Shown piece by piece: positions 38,555-47,874 of a stretch of DNA of 64,000 bases. Position 1 is the stretch's first letter. Every line of letters begins with the position of its first letter. A program made the position numbers and the translations under genes. This DNA comes from Clostridiales bacterium UBA1728 (lineage in GTDB: Bacteria > Bacillota > Clostridia > Oscillospirales > Oscillospiraceae). The stretch is taken from NCBI GenBank assembly GCA_002315975.1, contig DCIK01000007.1:45931-109930 (forward strand). Direction: 5' to 3'. Under the pieces are notes generated by a model that was given only the letters and a program-made list of their open reading frames with translations, did no database searches and was not told the DNA's origin.

Positions 38555-40864
38555 TTATTTCAGGGTCGTTAATGCGCTGAAATCCATCCCCTCCATACCG
38601 GGAAGGATCACCAGGTTATGCACGGTCTGATCGCGCCATTCAGTGTTGCAAACGGTTTTGCGCAGGTATGCCACCCGGGCTTCCCAGACATAAAGGGCGG
38701 TATTCCACTCCTTGAAGTCTATGGTGACTTCTTCGCGCAGCAGATTCTCATATTCGCTTAATACGCTCAGAAAGTTCTCCTCCGAAAAAGAACCGTTCAG
38801 GGCATCCGCCACCCGTTCGATCAGGCGGGAGCGGAAGACTTTGGAGCTAAGAAGGGTGCGCAGGATCAGAGACATATCCTGAGAGTAAAAGTTGGGGGTA
38901 GAAACCGAGACCATATTCCGAAAAGGTACTTTTCCGGCTCCGTCAAAATCCCAGATCAGGAAGCGCCATTTGTAAGCGGTTGCGGAGGAGCGATAGCAGG
39001 CAACATTATTGCAATGGTCGATATCGCCCGCAATCCCTTTGACGACCATCCAGTCGATCACGCTGTCAATATCCAGCACCGAGGAGAGATAAGAGTAGGC
39101 CGCCTCCCCGGTGTTCTCGCTTTGGCTGCAGAACGAAGTAACTTCGCTGTAAAACACGCTGTGCGTATCCACCGGGAAATGGCAGTACTCAACACTGCTT
39201 TCGTCCGATCCGTCGTGAGCGGAAAAATAAGCGGTGGAGAAATCTTCCCGGAGAGAGACCAGACCCCAGTATTCGCCGTTGATGTACATACGGCAGAATC
39301 TACTGTTCTGAATGGGGCATACATCCGTAAAGGAGCGGGCCAGAGTCTCAAACAGCTCGCTTTTGAACACGGTCTGCAGGGAATCATAGCCCCGGCGCAG
39401 GCCCAGGGAATGATATTCCGTGATGCCCGTGCCGAATACATCGTACGAGAGAGTATCCGCGCCGTAACAGCCTCGAAAATGCACCTTAAAGCTTTTTGAA
39501 TGCTGCTTCAGACTGGTATTTCCTCCCAGATGGACGCCGCAGGGGATCGTAAAGCTGCCGCTATCCTCGTAAAAGGAGAGAATACAGGAAACCTCCGTCG
39601 TTTTATTCACGGCATGCTTCAGGGAATTGAGCGTTGAAGGCACATCGCCCACCAGACTGACCACCGGGAGACTGACATCCGTGAAAATGAAGCTATAGGT
39701 GGAAACCTCGGAGTTCAGCTTTCCGTCCGCCACCGACACGGCGCGGAGAACGGTGGTTTCGCTGAGGGTGATGGGGCCGCGGTAGAGCGTGGATTCAGTA
39801 CCCGGACGGGTGCAATCCGTGGTGTAGTAGATGCTGCCCTCGCCCGTCAGCTCTACGGTAACGCTTTCGCCGGGGGAGAATACGCCGTCCTGTCCGCTCA
39901 GCACCGGGGCGCCGGCCACGCTGCGGCAGCCGTTGCGGTTTTCCTCACCGGGACTGGAGGCGGAATAATAATACCAGCCATTGCCTCTCTCTCTTCCTAT
40001 GCTCCCGCCGGTGGGAACAAAGCGAAGAGAGACTGCATCGACAATCACACCTCCGCAACTGAGATAGAGGGATTCCTCTTCGCCGAGCGAAAAGGAGTCA
40101 TCGCCCAGATTGATTACGGCATATTCACCGCTTGCGAGCACAGTATCCGAAAGCGGCAGCTTCTCCGGCTTTCCGGCTCTGTCGCTGAGAGCGTAGTCGG
40201 AGAGATTCACGCTTTCGCTGCCGGCATTATAAAGCTCCACCCAGTCGCAGGTATCGAGCTTTGCACTGCCGTGGATATAAACCTCGTTGATGCGCAGAGC
40301 GGGCCCGCTCTGCAGCGCGCTCTGGCACGCTTCGTAGCCCTCTGCCGTATTCGGATAGCCGGGCGTGGGGAAAGAGCTCACGCGGCAGCCTTCGTCCTCA
40401 CAGATCAGAGAGGCGTTCTCTTCGCTCAGAGAGCAGTCGTAACGACTGAGAACCCTGCCGTCCGGAGCGGTGAGCGTGAGCGTTTCCGAATCGGAGAGGG
40501 AAAAGGGCAGGTCTTCTTCGCAGATGAGCAGCAGATACGCACCGGGAGCGAGGGTGAGACCGGAAAAGCTGTGCCGCTTATTCCCATCGGATATGACAAC
40601 ATCGTCCAGCGGAATGGAAACGGAGGAGCCGTTGTGCAGCTCAACCCAGTCGGGAAAGCGGCCATCCCTCAACAGCGTGGAGCTGTTCCTGACCATGATT
40701 TCGCTGACGGAAAGCGCCTCATAGGGGTAAGAAAGCGCTGCGGTGGGCGTGACGACCTCTGCCTGCGCAGCCTGCTGCTCTCCGCAGGCATTCAAAAGCA
40801 GAAGACAGAATGCGAGAAGAAATACAATTACGAATGTCTTTTTCATTTCAGTGATTACAGGCAT
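38555..40864 (-). CDS. CotH-kinase family lipoprotein with lamin-tail domains
   Basis: A 769-residue exported lipoprotein (signal KKTFVIVFLLAFCLLLLNAC). Two lamin-tail-like beta domains follow (VSEIMVRNSSTLLRDG with DWVELHNGSS; INEVYIHGSA with CDWVELYNAGS), then a chitobiase-type strand domain (YYTTDCTRPG), then the CotH domain from about 410: GVHLGGNTSLKQHSKSFKVHF, MYINGEYWGLVSLREDF, GDIDHCNN and FLIWDFDGAG. CotH is a protein kinase of the spore coat; extracellular relatives with LTD domains may phosphorylate surface proteins. The start is placed at 40864 (AAGGG seven bases upstream); ATG 40846 is also possible. Confidence 0.82.
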   Translation of the reverse strand: MPVITEMKKTFVIVFLLAFCLLLLNACGEQQAAQAEVVTPTAALSYPYEALSVSEIMVRNSSTLLRDGRFPDWVELHNGSSVSIPLDDVVISDGNKRHSFSGLTLAPGAYLLLICEEDLPFSLSDSETLTLTAPDGRVLSRYDCSLSEENASLICEDEGCRVSSFPTPGYPNTAEGYEACQSALQSGPALRINEVYIHGSAKLDTCDWVELYNAGSESVNLSDYALSDRAGKPEKLPLSDTVLASGEYAVINLGDDSFSLGEEESLYLSCGGVIVDAVSLRFVPTGGSIGRERGNGWYYYSASSPGEENRNGCRSVAGAPVLSGQDGVFSPGESVTVELTGEGSIYYTTDCTRPGTESTLYRGPITLSETTVLRAVSVADGKLNSEVSTYSFIFTDVSLPVVSLVGDVPSTLNSLKHAVNKTTEVSCILSFYEDSGSFTIPCGVHLGGNTSLKQHSKSFKVHFRGCYGADTLSYDVFGTGITEYHSLGLRRGYDSLQTVFKSELFETLARSFTDVCPIQNSRFCRMYINGEYWGLVSLREDFSTAYFSAHDGSDESSVEYCHFPVDTHSVFYSEVTSFCSQSENTGEAAYSYLSSVLDIDSVIDWMVVKGIAGDIDHCNNVACYRSSATAYKWRFLIWDFDGAGKVPFRNMVSVSTPNFYSQDMSLILRTLLSSKVFRSRLIERVADALNGSFSEENFLSVLSEYENLLREEVTIDFKEWNTALYVWEARVAYLRKTVCNTEWRDQTVHNLVILPGMEGMDFSALTTLK

Positions 40865-40871
40865 GATAAAG

Positions 40872-40900
40872 CCCTTGAAAAGAAGAATTCGTTTCAAGGG
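40872..40900 (-). promoter_or_regulatory. Hairpin between tRNA-Gly and the CotH-like gene
   Basis: CCCTTGAAA/TTTCAAGGG stem whose 3' arm contains the AAGGG ribosome site of the CotH-like gene. It may end the tRNA transcript or mask translation. Confidence 0.5.
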
Positions 40901-40912
40901 CTGCTTCTATGG

Positions 40913-40983
40913 AGCGGATAATGGGGGTCGAACCCACCTCTACGGCTTGGGAAGCCGTCGTTCTACCGATGAACTATATCCGC
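40913..40983 (-). tRNA. tRNA-Gly (anticodon CCC)
   Basis: A 71-base cloverleaf: acceptor GCGGATA/TATCCGC, anticodon arm ACGGC-TTCCCAA-GCCGT giving CCC, T arm GTGGG-TTCGACC-CCCAT. CCA is not encoded. Confidence 0.93.
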
Positions 40984-41100
40984 ATCTATCGCGTACTATA
41001 GCACGAACCCCGGGGAAATGCAAGGGTTATTTTTCGAGGCTTTGGCGAAAACCGGACCTGCCCGAAATATACTCTTTCGAGAAAAGCCCACAGACCCGTA

Positions 41101-41170
41101 GGGCTCGGCCTCCGGACGAGCCGCCGCTTTCCCGCTGCGCCGGTTACGGCTCGTCCGGGAGGCCGAGCCC
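41101..41170. repeat. Facing pair of the GGCCTCCGGACGAGCC repeat
   Basis: GGGCTCGGCCTCCGG... (41101-41123) and its near-perfect complement (41147-41170) form a 23-bp stem with a 23-base loop, between tRNA-Gly and the uppP promoter. Confidence 0.7.
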
Positions 41171-41253
41171 TGCAAAAGCGTGTACAGAACAATTATCACC
41201 GGGTTTGTTTTGCGCGAACACCTTTGCGATTTCCGCAAGACCGGAATTCACCC

Positions 41254-41282
41254 TTGCCAAAACGAAGACAATATGTTATTAT
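41254..41282 (+). promoter_or_regulatory. Promoter of the uppP operon
   Basis: TTGCCA (41254-41259), 17 bases, TATTAT (41277-41282), 32 bases before the ATG. Confidence 0.7.
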
Positions 41283-41314
41283 AGATATTCAAATTCACTG
41301 AGGAGCGTGATCAA

Positions 41315-42154
41315 ATGTCAATCGGAGCCGCCGTTCTCCTGGGACTGATTCAGGGCGTAGCGGAATTTCTACCCATTTCCAGTTCGGGACATCTCTCCGT
41401 GCTGCAGAACTTTTTTCATATGCAGACCGCTGAGGACGGCCACCTTCTCTTTGATGTGCTGCTGCATCTGGGAACCCTGCTGGCCATCTTCGCCGCCTAC
41501 TGGTCGGATATTCAGGAGCTTGTCCGCGATTCTCTGCAGTTTGTCAATGATATCCGCTACCGCCGCGCCGCACCGAAAAAGGGCTATCCCGGCGCAAGGC
41601 TGCTGCTGATGATGTTCTTCGGTACGCTGCCTCTGGCCTTTGTGCTGCCGGTGAAGGATGTTCTGGAGACTCTCTACTACAAAACCTGGTACATAGGCGT
41701 GGCCTTTTTGCTGACGGGCTGTATGCTCTATGTCTCCGATCAGATGCCCCAGGGCCGGAAAAACGGAAAAACCATGACCCTGGTGGACGCTCTGCTCATC
41801 GGCGTCTGTCAGGCTGTGGCCGTGATTCCCGGCATTTCCCGCAGCGGCTCTACCATTACGGCGGGCCTCTCCCGGGGACTGGACAGGAGCTTTGCCGTTA
41901 AGTATTCCCTGCTGCTGAGCATCCCCGCGGTGCTGGGCGCCAATCTCCTCTCCCTCATCGATGCCGTCAGAGACGGGGTGAATACGGCCTATCTTGTGCC
42001 CTATCTCATCGGCACGCTGACCGCCGCCGTATCGGGCTATTTTTCCATCATTCTTCTTCGCCGCCTGCTGCAGAAGGGCGGCTTCGGCAAGGGACTGCGC
42101 TATTACCTCTGGGTTATGGGTGCACTGACGCTGATTCTTTCTCTTTTTATGTAA
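41315..42154 (+). CDS. uppP: Undecaprenyl-diphosphate phosphatase
   Basis: A 279-residue polytopic membrane enzyme that recycles the lipid carrier for peptidoglycan and surface polymers and gives bacitracin tolerance. Both active-site motifs are present: QGVAEFLPISSSGHL (about 10-24) and PGISRSGSTITAGL (about 172-185). Length is normal. AGGAG lies nine bases upstream of the ATG. It is the first gene of a run with ftsK, mrnC and rqcH on the same strand. Confidence 0.95.
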   Translation: MSIGAAVLLGLIQGVAEFLPISSSGHLSVLQNFFHMQTAEDGHLLFDVLLHLGTLLAIFAAYWSDIQELVRDSLQFVNDIRYRRAAPKKGYPGARLLLMMFFGTLPLAFVLPVKDVLETLYYKTWYIGVAFLLTGCMLYVSDQMPQGRKNGKTMTLVDALLIGVCQAVAVIPGISRSGSTITAGLSRGLDRSFAVKYSLLLSIPAVLGANLLSLIDAVRDGVNTAYLVPYLIGTLTAAVSGYFSIILLRRLLQKGGFGKGLRYYLWVMGALTLILSLFM

Positions 42155-42170
42155 TATTCGGAGGCTATCA

Positions 42171-44834
42171 ATGGCACAGACTGCGAAAAAAACAAACAGC
42201 ACCAAAAAGAAGTCCACTGCGGCAAAAAAGAACGGCTTCAGCGCTCAGGTCTGGGGCATCGTCCTCTTTTTCTGCGGCGGCTTCGCCTTTTTAGGCTACT
42301 TTATGCAGAATCACTGGCTGGTGGATGCGCTGAGCCTGTATGTTATCAAGGGACTTTTCGGCTGGGGCTTTCTCATTGCGCCCCCGGTACTGATCTTTGC
42401 GGGCTTTCTTCTGCTGCTCAATGCGGAACGGGCGAAGCAGCGCTGCTTCTGCCTGCTGAGTCTTCCTGCCCTGCTGGGTGGCATCATCCACCTTATCCGC
42501 TGCGGTGCCCAGTATGCCATGCAGTATACCTCTCCCGCCCAGTATTACACCACGGGTCTCTCCATGCAGAGCGGCGGTCTGGTCTCCGGCTATCTGGCGG
42601 AGCTGCTCCGGGACGCCATCAGCGCCTACGGTGCCATGCCCGTGCTGGTGATCCTCTTTCTCATCTGCGGCGTGTCCGGTCTGGGTCTGACCTGGAAGGA
42701 CATTTTCACCACCGAGGCGAAAGCGTCCAAGGCAGAGGCTCCCGTTGCAGACAAGAAGGCTAAAACAGCCCAGAGCGCAAAGAAGAATGAGCCCCTCTTC
42801 CTGCCCGCCGAGGAGCTGCCCACTATCATGCGGGGCAGAAACGGCAAAAAGACCGAGGGCGTGGATATCCTCTTTGAAGAGAGCGTCAAAAGCAAAAAGA
42901 GCCGTAAGAAAAAGGAAGAGCCCCTGCCGGAGGAGGCTGCTCCTGCTGAGGATATTCCGGCCATGCCCCAGGGCTACGACTCCCTCCGCAGGACCAGGGC
43001 CAATGCCAATGTAGACGCCCTGCTGCAGACCATGGATGCCCAGGAGGAAAAGAAGAAAAAGCGCAAGGCCGGCAGCACCTCTCCCTTTGTGGAGGATGTT
43101 ACCCCTGTGGCGCAGACTCCGATTGCGAAGCCGGAGGCGGCCAAAGCGGAAGCCGCAAAGCCCCTACCCCCGCTGGAGGGCGAGGTGGAGAAGCTCTCCC
43201 GCGAGGAGGTGCGTCAGGCCACCCGGGAAGTGGCCGAGGAGATCGGCAACGCCGAAAAGCCCGATACCTATGTCTACCCGCCGCTGGAGCTGCTGGATCA
43301 GTTCGACAGCTCTGCCTCTACCGGCAGTGAGGAGATTCGCGTAAATACCGAGCGGCTCAATATGTGCCTCAGGAGCTTTAACGTGGGCGCCAAGGTCACG
43401 GGTGTAACCCGGGGCCCCTCTGTCACCCGCTACGATCTGGAGCTGGAGGCGGGTCTGCGCCTGACCAAGCTCACCAATCTGGCCGGGGATCTGGCGCTGA
43501 ATCTGGGCGTGGAAAATGTCCGCATTGCCCCCGTGCCCGAAAAGGTTTCCACCGTGGGCGTGGAGGTGCCCAACCGCGACACCGCCACCGTGGGTCTCCG
43601 GGAGCTGCTGCAGAGCGAAAACTTCCGCAGAGCCAAGTCGCCTCTGAGCTTTGCCATCGGCAAGGACATCTCCGGCGACTGTATTGTGGGCAACATTTCC
43701 AAGCTGCCCCATATGCTCATTGCCGGTACCACGGGCTCCGGTAAGTCCGTGTGCATGAACTGTCTGATTCTCTCGCTGCTCTACAAGGCCAGCCCCGACG
43801 AGGTGCGCCTGATCATGATCGATCCCAAGATGGTGGAGCTGCAAATCTACAATGGCATACCCCATCTCTTTATCCCCGTGGTCACCGATCCCAAGAAGGC
43901 CGCGGGCGCTCTGCAGTGGAGCGTGGTGGAGATGATGAAGCGTTACCGTCTCTTCTCCGAGCAGAATGTCCGCGACCTGACCGGCTATAATGAGGTTCGC
44001 CGTCTCAACGGCGAGGAGCCCATGCCCAGCCTTGTCATCGTCATCGACGAGCTGGCCGATCTGATGATGACCGCCGCCAAGGAGGTGGAGGAGAGCATCT
44101 GCCGCGTGGCCCAGATGGGTCGTGCCGCCGGTGTGCACCTGATTATTGCCACCCAGCGTCCCTCTGCAGACGTGATTACCGGCCTCATGAAGGCCAATAT
44201 CCCCAGCCGCATTGCTTTTGCCGTGTCCTCCTCGCTGGAATCCCGCATCATTATGGATCAGTCCGGCGCCGAGAAGCTGGTGGGCAAGGGCGATATGCTC
44301 TACAGCCCCATCGGCATGGGCAAGCCCCAGCGTATTCAGGGCGCGTATGTCTCCGATGAGGAGCGCGAGAGCGTGATTGACTTCATCAAGCAGGGCAGCG
44401 AGGCTCACTATGATCAGAGTGTGATCCGCGAGATCGAGCAGAAGGCCGCCGAGAAGGAGCGGGAAAAGGAAAAGGGCAGCGCCCCGCGCTCTGCCATTGC
44501 CGACGAGATTGTGGCCGATTCTCAGGATACGCTCTTTGCGGGCTTTGATCCGCTGATTCCCAAGGCAGTGGAGATTCTGCTGGAGGAAAAGCAGGGCTCC
44601 GTGTCCCATCTCCAGCGCCGTCTGAAGGTGGGCTTCAGCCGCGCCGGACGCATCATGGACGAGATGGAGGAGCTGGGCATGGTCGGCCCCGCCGAAGGTA
44701 CCAAGCCACGCAAGGTGCTCATCTCCCGGGAGAAGTGGGAGGAGCTCAACAGCGGCGATACGCGCAGCGATGCCGAAAGGCTCATGGATGAGTCCCGGGA
44801 CGATTTCGGCTCGCAGGAGGATGAAGAATGCTGA
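42171..44834 (+). CDS. FtsK/SpoIIIE DNA translocase
   Basis: An 887-residue septal DNA pump that moves chromosome across the division or sporulation septum. N-terminal four-helix membrane part (about 25-180), a charged linker (about 185-390), then the motor: Walker A AGTTGSGKSVCMNCL (about 523), Walker B LVIVIDELADLMM, and RAAGVHLIIATQRPSADVIT. The C-terminal gamma domain (SVSHLQRRLKVGFSRAGRIM) binds the orienting SRS/KOPS sequence. GGAGG seven bases upstream. Whether it acts in division or in sporulation cannot be told from sequence alone. Confidence 0.94.
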   Translation: MAQTAKKTNSTKKKSTAAKKNGFSAQVWGIVLFFCGGFAFLGYFMQNHWLVDALSLYVIKGLFGWGFLIAPPVLIFAGFLLLLNAERAKQRCFCLLSLPALLGGIIHLIRCGAQYAMQYTSPAQYYTTGLSMQSGGLVSGYLAELLRDAISAYGAMPVLVILFLICGVSGLGLTWKDIFTTEAKASKAEAPVADKKAKTAQSAKKNEPLFLPAEELPTIMRGRNGKKTEGVDILFEESVKSKKSRKKKEEPLPEEAAPAEDIPAMPQGYDSLRRTRANANVDALLQTMDAQEEKKKKRKAGSTSPFVEDVTPVAQTPIAKPEAAKAEAAKPLPPLEGEVEKLSREEVRQATREVAEEIGNAEKPDTYVYPPLELLDQFDSSASTGSEEIRVNTERLNMCLRSFNVGAKVTGVTRGPSVTRYDLELEAGLRLTKLTNLAGDLALNLGVENVRIAPVPEKVSTVGVEVPNRDTATVGLRELLQSENFRRAKSPLSFAIGKDISGDCIVGNISKLPHMLIAGTTGSGKSVCMNCLILSLLYKASPDEVRLIMIDPKMVELQIYNGIPHLFIPVVTDPKKAAGALQWSVVEMMKRYRLFSEQNVRDLTGYNEVRRLNGEEPMPSLVIVIDELADLMMTAAKEVEESICRVAQMGRAAGVHLIIATQRPSADVITGLMKANIPSRIAFAVSSSLESRIIMDQSGAEKLVGKGDMLYSPIGMGKPQRIQGAYVSDEERESVIDFIKQGSEAHYDQSVIREIEQKAAEKEREKEKGSAPRSAIADEIVADSQDTLFAGFDPLIPKAVEILLEEKQGSVSHLQRRLKVGFSRAGRIMDEMEELGMVGPAEGTKPRKVLISREKWEELNSGDTRSDAERLMDESRDDFGSQEDEEC

Positions 44835-45217
44835 TTCCCAAGCAGGAGATTGATGCCATGAGCGTTCTGGCGCTGGCACACATGGGCGACTGCGTCTATG
44901 AGCTGCAGGTGCGCCGTATGCTCTGCTGCCGAGGCACCCTCACGGCGAACACGTTGCACAAAGACACCGTTGCTCTGGTCTGCGCCAGGGCCCAGGCGAA
45001 GGCCGTGAGAAGGATGCTCTCCTCCCTCAGCGAAGAGGAGCTTGCGGTCTACAAACGGGGGCGGAATGCCCACAGCCACCCGGCCCCCAGGAACACCTCG
45101 GAAGGGGAGTACCACGCTGCCACGGGGCTGGAAACCCTTTTCGGCTGGCTCTATCTTCGGGAGGAGCAGAGCCGTATCGAAGAGCTCTTTGCTCTGGCCA
45201 TGGAGGAAAAGAAATAA
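44828..45217 (+). CDS. mrnC: Mini-ribonuclease III
   Basis: A 129-residue RNase III-type nuclease without a double-stranded-RNA-binding domain; it matures 23S rRNA. The catalytic region is LALAHMGDCVYELQVRR (about 13-29), followed by HKDTVALVCARAQAKAV and EYHAATGLETLFGWLYL with the second acidic residue. It overlaps ftsK by seven bases and ends at the start of rqcH. Confidence 0.92.
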   Translation: MLIPKQEIDAMSVLALAHMGDCVYELQVRRMLCCRGTLTANTLHKDTVALVCARAQAKAVRRMLSSLSEEELAVYKRGRNAHSHPAPRNTSEGEYHAATGLETLFGWLYLREEQSRIEELFALAMEEKK

Positions 45218-46932
45218 TGCCGCTGGATGCCGTTACCCTGACGGGTCTCACCGCAGAGCTGTCTGCCGCCCTTGTGGGCAGCAGGATCGACAAGATCAAT
45301 ATGCCGGAGCGGGATCTGGTGATTCTCTCCCTCCACTCCCGGGATGCGGGCAAGCAGAAGCTGCTGCTCTGCGCCCGACCGGGCAGCGCAAGACTGCACC
45401 TCACCGAGCAGAGCTATGAAAACCCGCCCCAGCCGCCCATGTTCTGTATGCTCCTGCGCAAATATCTCAGCGGTGCGCGCATCACTGCCGTAACCCAGCC
45501 GCCCTTTGAGCGCATGGTAACGCTCACCTTAGACAGTCAGGATGAGCTGGGTGTGGTCAGCCGGAAGGAGCTCGTTCTGGAGCTCATGGGCAAATGCGTG
45601 AATCTCGTCCTTGTGGGCGAGGATCGGCGGGTGCTGGATTGCCTCCGCCGGGCGGATTACGAAACAAACGAAAAGCGCCCCCTCCTGCCGGGGCTCTTCT
45701 ATGAGGCTCCCCCCGCCGAGAGCAAGCCCTGCTTCTTTACGCTCTCTGAGGAGGAGCGCCGCGCACTCTGGCGCAGCGCCGAGCCGGAGCGGGAGACGGA
45801 CAGGCGTCTGCTCAATACCTTCGGCGGTCTCTCTCCGCTGATCTGCCGGGAGCTGGCTCAGTCGGAGGATGTGGAGGCAGCTATGAAGGCGTTGGCCGCC
45901 GTGGTGGAGCGCCGTAGCTTCCATCCCACGCTGCTGCGGGAGGGCAGCAAGCCCAGAGACTTCAGCTTTACGCCCATCTCCCAGTATGGCGAGCTGGTGA
46001 AAAACGAACGCTTCGAGAGCTTTTCCGCCCTGTTGGATGCGTTCTACGCCCAGCGGGAAAAGGCCGAGCTCATGCACCGCCGCAGTGCCGAGCTCCAGCG
46101 AACGGCCAAAACCGCCCGGGATCGTCTGGCGCGAAAGCTGGATGCCCGCCGCCGGGAGCTGCAGGCCACGGAGAAGCGGGAGGAGTACCGCCGCACCGCG
46201 GACCTCATTACTGCCAACATCTACCGGCTCAAGCGGGGGGAGCGCAGCTTTGAGACTCAGGACTTCTATCAGGACGACTGTCCCACCGTAACCATTGCGC
46301 TGGATCCACGCAAAACACCCCAGCAGAACGCTGCGGCGTACTATAAACAGTACAACAAGGCCAAAACGGCCAACCGCGTCCTTACCGAGCTCATTGTCGG
46401 CAGCGAGGAGGAAATCGCCTATCTCGACAGCGTTCTCCATGAGCTGTCCCGGGCAGACTGCGACCGGGATCTGGCGGACATTCGCCGGGAATTGATAGCC
46501 GGCGCTTATCTCAAGGCCAACGAAAAGGAGCGGCGGCAGAAGCAGCCTCCGGCGCGCAAGCCCCTCCGCTTCCTGACATCCTCCGGTGCCGAGGTGCTGG
46601 TGGGGCGGGGCAACGAGGACAATGACCGTCTCACCCTCCATACCGCAAGGCGCACTGACCTTTGGTTCCATGTGCAGAAGCTGCCCGGCAGCCATGTGAT
46701 TCTGTCTCAGGCCGAGAGAGAGGCCACGGAGCAGGATATTTTAGAGGCCGCCACTCTGGCCGCCACCTATTCCCAGTCCGGCGGGGGCAAGACCGCTGTG
46801 GACTGCACACAGGTGCGCTTTGTCAAAAAGCCCGCCGGGGCAAGGCCGGGGCGGGTCATCTATACCGACTATAAAACGCTCATCGTGGAAAGCGATGAGG
46901 CGCTGGCCGAAAGACTGCGGCAGAAGGACTGA
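45217..46932 (+). CDS. rqcH: Ribosome-quality-control factor RqcH (NFACT family)
   Basis: A 571-residue protein that binds stalled 50S subunits and adds C-terminal alanine tails to nascent chains. NFACT-N domain from PLDAVTLTGLTAELSAALVG to about 200, a helical/coiled-coil middle (about 270-410; REKAELMHRRSAEL, EKREEYRRTADLITANIYRL), and NFACT-R with ARRTDLWFHVQKLPGSHVIL (about 485-504) and GARPGRVIYTDYKTLIV. It starts at the last base of mrnC's stop codon. Older names are FbpA/fibronectin-binding protein. Confidence 0.93.
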   Translation: MPLDAVTLTGLTAELSAALVGSRIDKINMPERDLVILSLHSRDAGKQKLLLCARPGSARLHLTEQSYENPPQPPMFCMLLRKYLSGARITAVTQPPFERMVTLTLDSQDELGVVSRKELVLELMGKCVNLVLVGEDRRVLDCLRRADYETNEKRPLLPGLFYEAPPAESKPCFFTLSEEERRALWRSAEPERETDRRLLNTFGGLSPLICRELAQSEDVEAAMKALAAVVERRSFHPTLLREGSKPRDFSFTPISQYGELVKNERFESFSALLDAFYAQREKAELMHRRSAELQRTAKTARDRLARKLDARRRELQATEKREEYRRTADLITANIYRLKRGERSFETQDFYQDDCPTVTIALDPRKTPQQNAAAYYKQYNKAKTANRVLTELIVGSEEEIAYLDSVLHELSRADCDRDLADIRRELIAGAYLKANEKERRQKQPPARKPLRFLTSSGAEVLVGRGNEDNDRLTLHTARRTDLWFHVQKLPGSHVILSQAEREATEQDILEAATLAATYSQSGGGKTAVDCTQVRFVKKPAGARPGRVIYTDYKTLIVESDEALAERLRQKD

Positions 46933-47793
46933 TTACTTTTGCCGCAGCTCCATGGCCTTTACCAGCAGAATAGCCGCATCACTCCGCGTCAGGGGCTCTT
47001 CACTGTCCAAAGCAGTGTCCCAAAGCCCGCAGGCGCGGAGATTTGCTTTGCTCTGCTCCACGCCCACCTCCGGGCTGCCGCTCAGAGCAAAGCAGCGATT
47101 TACCAGCGCCGAGGCCTCGGAGGGGAAAATGGGCGCATCCGCCTCATATTCACCGGAAGGGGCTTCGATTCCGTCGAAAAGCGCCGTGGCCACATAGGGC
47201 TTGAGCCAAGCGGGCAGCTCTGCGTCGTTACCGTAGCCGGTGGTTTCCACGGCGGAGAGGATGTTCCTACCCGCACAGGCCATGCACAGGCCGAGGAACT
47301 CCCCGCGGCTCACCGTACGCACTGGCTCAAAGAGGGCGTTGCCCAGCAGCGTGGAGCCGCTGAAGATGCCCGTCTCCGCCAATGCGTGAGCGGCGTAGTC
47401 GCAGCGCAGCCCGGCGGTATCGGTGTAGCGGAGAGCCTTTCTCTGCCGACAGAGCTTTATGATCACCGTGGCCTCCCGGGACTGCTGCCCGCTGGCGTCC
47501 GTGGCACGATAGCCGAAGTAGTCCCGCCCGCGGCTCTTCTCCCTGGGTGTATAGACGAAGCTGCCGTCCTCGGCGAGCTCCACTGTGCCCTTGCTGGGTT
47601 CTGTGGTGACGGTAAAGCTCACGCTGCCGCCGTCGGGCGTTACGGCCACCAGCTGCCCGCCTACGCTGATACCCCGGTAGGTCTCCAGCTCCAGATTCTC
47701 AGCCACCGGCGCTGCCAGAGCGAAGGCGGGCAGAGAAAGGCACAGGGACAGAGCGGCCAGAAAAGCGATCCGGCGTTTGTTCTTCTTATTCAT
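46933..47793 (-). CDS. Exported protein with Ig-like and SLH-like domains
   Basis: A 286-residue exported protein. The signal peptide (IAFLAALSLCLSLPAFALAA) is followed by a cadherin/Ig-like beta domain (about 30-115; GGSVSFTVTTEPSKGTVEL, GSFVYTPREKSRGRDYFGYR), then two to three divergent S-layer-homology segments (YAAHALAETGIFSG, TVSRGEFLGLCMACAG, LTRSDAAILLVKAMELR), likely anchoring it to the wall. Its ribosome site is inside a long hairpin (47802-47854). Convergent with rqcH, which ends at the adjacent base. Confidence 0.78.
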   Translation of the reverse strand: MNKKNKRRIAFLAALSLCLSLPAFALAAPVAENLELETYRGISVGGQLVAVTPDGGSVSFTVTTEPSKGTVELAEDGSFVYTPREKSRGRDYFGYRATDASGQQSREATVIIKLCRQRKALRYTDTAGLRCDYAAHALAETGIFSGSTLLGNALFEPVRTVSRGEFLGLCMACAGRNILSAVETTGYGNDAELPAWLKPYVATALFDGIEAPSGEYEADAPIFPSEASALVNRCFALSGSPEVGVEQSKANLRACGLWDTALDSEEPLTRSDAAILLVKAMELRQK

Positions 47794-47801
47794 GGGAAAA
47801 A

Positions 47802-47854
47802 CCTCCGTACAAAAGAGAATTTACCGTTTTTGGTAATCCTATTTTGTACGGAGG
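47802..47854 (-). promoter_or_regulatory. Hairpin that covers the ribosome site of the SLH-like gene
   Basis: Outer stem CCTCCGTACAAAA (47802-47814) / TTTTGTACGGAGG (47842-47854) and inner TTACC/GGTAA. On the minus strand the 3' arm is CGGAGG, the ribosome site, followed by TTTTTCCC and ATG. It may work as the yqgF terminator, as a translation block, or both. Confidence 0.65.
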
Positions 47855-47874
47855 CTTTGCGTTTTATGCAGAAA

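Noticed and set aside
41101..41170. Inverted repeat as a tRNA-Gly terminator
   Set aside because: It lies upstream of the minus-strand tRNA, not downstream, and matches a dispersed repeat family.
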